A stretch of 8,021 bases of DNA from contig JBBRLA010000394.1 in the NCBI GenBank assembly GCA_038231615.1, positions 1 to 8,021 of the forward strand, given 5' to 3'. The stretch comes from JBBRLA01 sp038231615. GTDB taxonomy: Bacteria; Myxococcota_A; Polyangia; Palsa-1104; JAEUJZ01. This document shows positions 6,640 through 8,021 of the stretch, one piece after another (position 1 is the first letter of the stretch; each line of letters starts with the position of its first letter). The position numbers were made by a program, and so were the translations under genes. Below the pieces are notes generated by a model. That model searched no databases. It was not told the origin of the DNA and saw nothing but the letters and a program-made list of their open reading frames with translations.

Positions 6640-8021
6640 TCAAGGCGTTTCTCGTCCATGGATCTGGGCGATCGATGCCGCGCAGCGGAAGCCGATGCTT
6701 TTGCTGGCCGCACCGTACAAGAACTGACTTCGGCCCGCAGAGCGGGTCACGACGTAAAGCAAGTCGAAGCTACCCCCCCGGGCCACGCGGCGTACCTCCG
6801 CCGCACTGCCCAGAGGCGCCGGCTCCCCATCGGCATCGGTGACCCAGGGGTCGCGGCAGGGGGTGGGACAGGGACGGTAGCGCGGCTCGAAGCGGTCCTC
6901 GACCCACTCTTGCACGTTGCCTCCAAGATCGAAGACGCCCGCGGGCGAGCGGTCCTGGACAGAGGTGGCGACGGCAGCCGGCCCATGGGCCAGGGTGTCG
7001 CACATCCCACCGCGGGTGCGATCAAAGGCCACGCCCTCACAGTTCGGTGCCTCATCCCCCCACGGGAAGCGCATCCCCTCGCTGCCCCGGGCGGCGAACT
7101 CCCACTCCGCCTCGGTGGGCAAGCGCAGGCCACGGGCGCGACAGTAACGCCGCGCCGCCTCCCAGGTCACCTGGGTAATCGGGCGCTCCGAAAGGCCGCG
7201 GCCCACGCTGAAGCGGCCCTCGTAAAAGAGCACGCCAAACGCCGGATCGTACGAGGGGTACAGGTCGAGGAGCAGCACATCGCCGGCCCGCACCCAGCGC
7301 GGCACCTGGGTGTCCCGGTCGGGATCGACGTGCAGGCCGGGCTGCACATCCAACCAGGCGGCAAAACGGCGGCTGGTCACCTCCGTGGTGTCGATGCGAA
7401 AGGGCGAGACATACACCTTGCGCGACGGTCCCTCGCGCTGGAAGATGGACAGCACACAGTCCTTTTCCGGAGCCTGCGCCTGCCGCCGACAGCTTTGATA
7501 GGCGGAAAGGATCTCATCTTCCGAGCTGCCCATGCGATAGTTGCCGCCGTGCAAGAACACCATCTCAGGGCGCGGCGACTCCCGGAACAGCATGCGCCGA
7601 AGCCATGGCCACCCCCCGGCGACAAGGCCCACGGCAAGCAGCAACCCGACCGTCCAAAGGGTCGGGCCAAAGCGCCGCGGCCGCTCCAACCTCAGACCTC
7701 CTCGCAACCCCTCCCGCAACCCCTCCAGCGCCTGGTTCAGCTCGATCCCCGAAGGGAAGCGAGCCGCGGCGTCGCGCTTCAGGCAGCGATCCACGATGTC
7801 GGCGAAGGCCGGGTCCAGGCGCGGCGCCATCCGCAGTACCGGAGGTGCGTCATTGTTGAGAACTGAATAGCCCAGCGCCGGCAGACCCCGCTGCTTGTGA
7901 GGGGGCCGACCGGCGCACAGTTCAAAGATCACCACGCCCAGGGAATAGATGTCGGAACGGAAGGAAGCATCCTCGCCTCGCCACACCTCCGGCGCCATGA
8001 ACAGCGGGGTGCCGACCGGCG
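6640..8021 (-). CDS. Receptor-type Ser/Thr kinase with external FGE/SUMF1-like domain, 5' partial
   Basis: This is the C-terminal part of a Hanks-type Ser/Thr kinase. The frame stays open past the window edge and reads GTPLFMAPE, the end of the activation segment. The ATP-binding and catalytic loops therefore lie outside, and the ATG at 7998 is internal. Counting from that Met: APE at 2-4, SDIYSLGVVIFEL (subdomain IX) at 15-27, the late-kinase Arg in RCLKRDAAARF (71-81), a transmembrane helix at about 113-130, and an FGE-sulfatase-type domain at about 145-440. The latter shows GGNYRMGSSEDE, PFRIDTTEVT, ITQVTWEAARRYCRARGLRLPTEAEWEFAARG in consecutive parts, FPWGD, DLGGNVQEWVED, RGGSF and GFRCA. 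The two adjacent active-site cysteines of true FGE, expected just after RGGSF, are absent (FDLLYVVTRSAGR instead). The domain is therefore probably a binding or sensor module outside the membrane. Cysteine pairs 170/181, 320/333 and 377/381 may form disulfides. The general layout recalls chlamydial Pkn1, a kinase with an FGE-like domain. The lipoprotein gene follows 14 bases downstream. Confidence 0.92.
   Translation of the reverse strand, partial: PVGTPLFMAPEVWRGEDASFRSDIYSLGVVIFELCAGRPPHKQRGLPALGYSVLNNDAPPVLRMAPRLDPAFADIVDRCLKRDAAARFPSGIELNQALEGLREGLRGGLRLERPRRFGPTLWTVGLLLAVGLVAGGWPWLRRMLFRESPRPEMVFLHGGNYRMGSSEDEILSAYQSCRRQAQAPEKDCVLSIFQREGPSRKVYVSPFRIDTTEVTSRRFAAWLDVQPGLHVDPDRDTQVPRWVRAGDVLLLDLYPSYDPAFGVLFYEGRFSVGRGLSERPITQVTWEAARRYCRARGLRLPTEAEWEFAARGSEGMRFPWGDEAPNCEGVAFDRTRGGMCDTLAHGPAAVATSVQDRSPAGVFDLGGNVQEWVEDRFEPRYRPCPTPCRDPWVTDADGEPAPLGSAAEVRRVARGGSFDLLYVVTRSAGRSQFLYGAASKSIGFRCAASIAQIHGRETP

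Noticed and set aside
6626..6643. TTG start at 6643 for the small lipoprotein
   Set aside because: No suitable ribosome binding site was seen for it, it overlaps the kinase stop codon, and the downstream ATG at 6625 has AAGGAG at ideal spacing plus a compact signal peptide.
5821..6727. Plus-strand open frames running from the intergenic region into the DUF4384-like gene
   Set aside because: They are Pro/Arg/Ala-rich with no family signal, and antisense to a gene with a lipobox and a strong ribosome binding site.
6658..7866. Long plus-strand open frame of about 400 codons opposite the kinase gene
   Set aside because: It is antisense to a gene with clear kinase and FGE motifs on the minus strand. 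Its translation is low in recognisable motifs and is explained by high GC at third codon positions.

Overview
This is an 8 kb window of GC-rich DNA, with G/C dominating third codon positions. It holds five protein genes in two converging operons. The gene content is a Ser/Thr kinase fused to a formylglycine-generating-enzyme (FGE)-like domain, a caspase-fold peptidase, a DUF4384-type lipoprotein, and large lipoproteins built from 'DVWAVG' repeats. Together with the GC bias this points to Myxococcota (myxobacteria or relatives). That placement is an inference from family content; no rRNA or other marker is present.

Plus strand, 1-5772: the C-terminal part of a caspase-like (peptidase C14) protein comes first, cut by the left window edge. 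It has a His/Cys dyad and a C-terminal membrane anchor. A strong ribosome binding site follows 3 bases after it and serves a 790-residue lipoprotein. That gene overlaps by an ATGA junction with a second lipoprotein gene, also exactly 790 residues. The two lipoproteins are diverged tandem paralogues. Each has a lipobox signal peptide, a cysteine-containing N-terminal region of about 200 residues, and 14 copies of a roughly 40-residue W-rich repeat, which suggests beta-propeller folds (for example two seven-bladed propellers).

Middle, 5773-6040: this is a non-coding stretch between converging gene ends. It is rich in inverted repeats and short hairpins but has no U-tract, so it may be a bidirectional termination region or another structured element.

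Minus strand, 8021-6041: the C-terminal part of a receptor-type Ser/Thr kinase is cut by the right window edge just before the APE motif. It continues into a transmembrane segment and an FGE/SUMF1-like domain that lacks the usual catalytic cysteine pair. Fourteen bases downstream, with its own strong ribosome binding site, lies a small lipoprotein with a DUF4384-like domain.

Taken together, the window looks like an envelope-facing signalling and proteolysis cluster: a kinase with an extracytoplasmic domain, three lipoproteins and a membrane-tethered caspase-fold protease. A link between the two operons, or a role in defence or cell death, is speculation from proximity and domain types. No mobile element, CRISPR array, tRNA or rRNA was seen.
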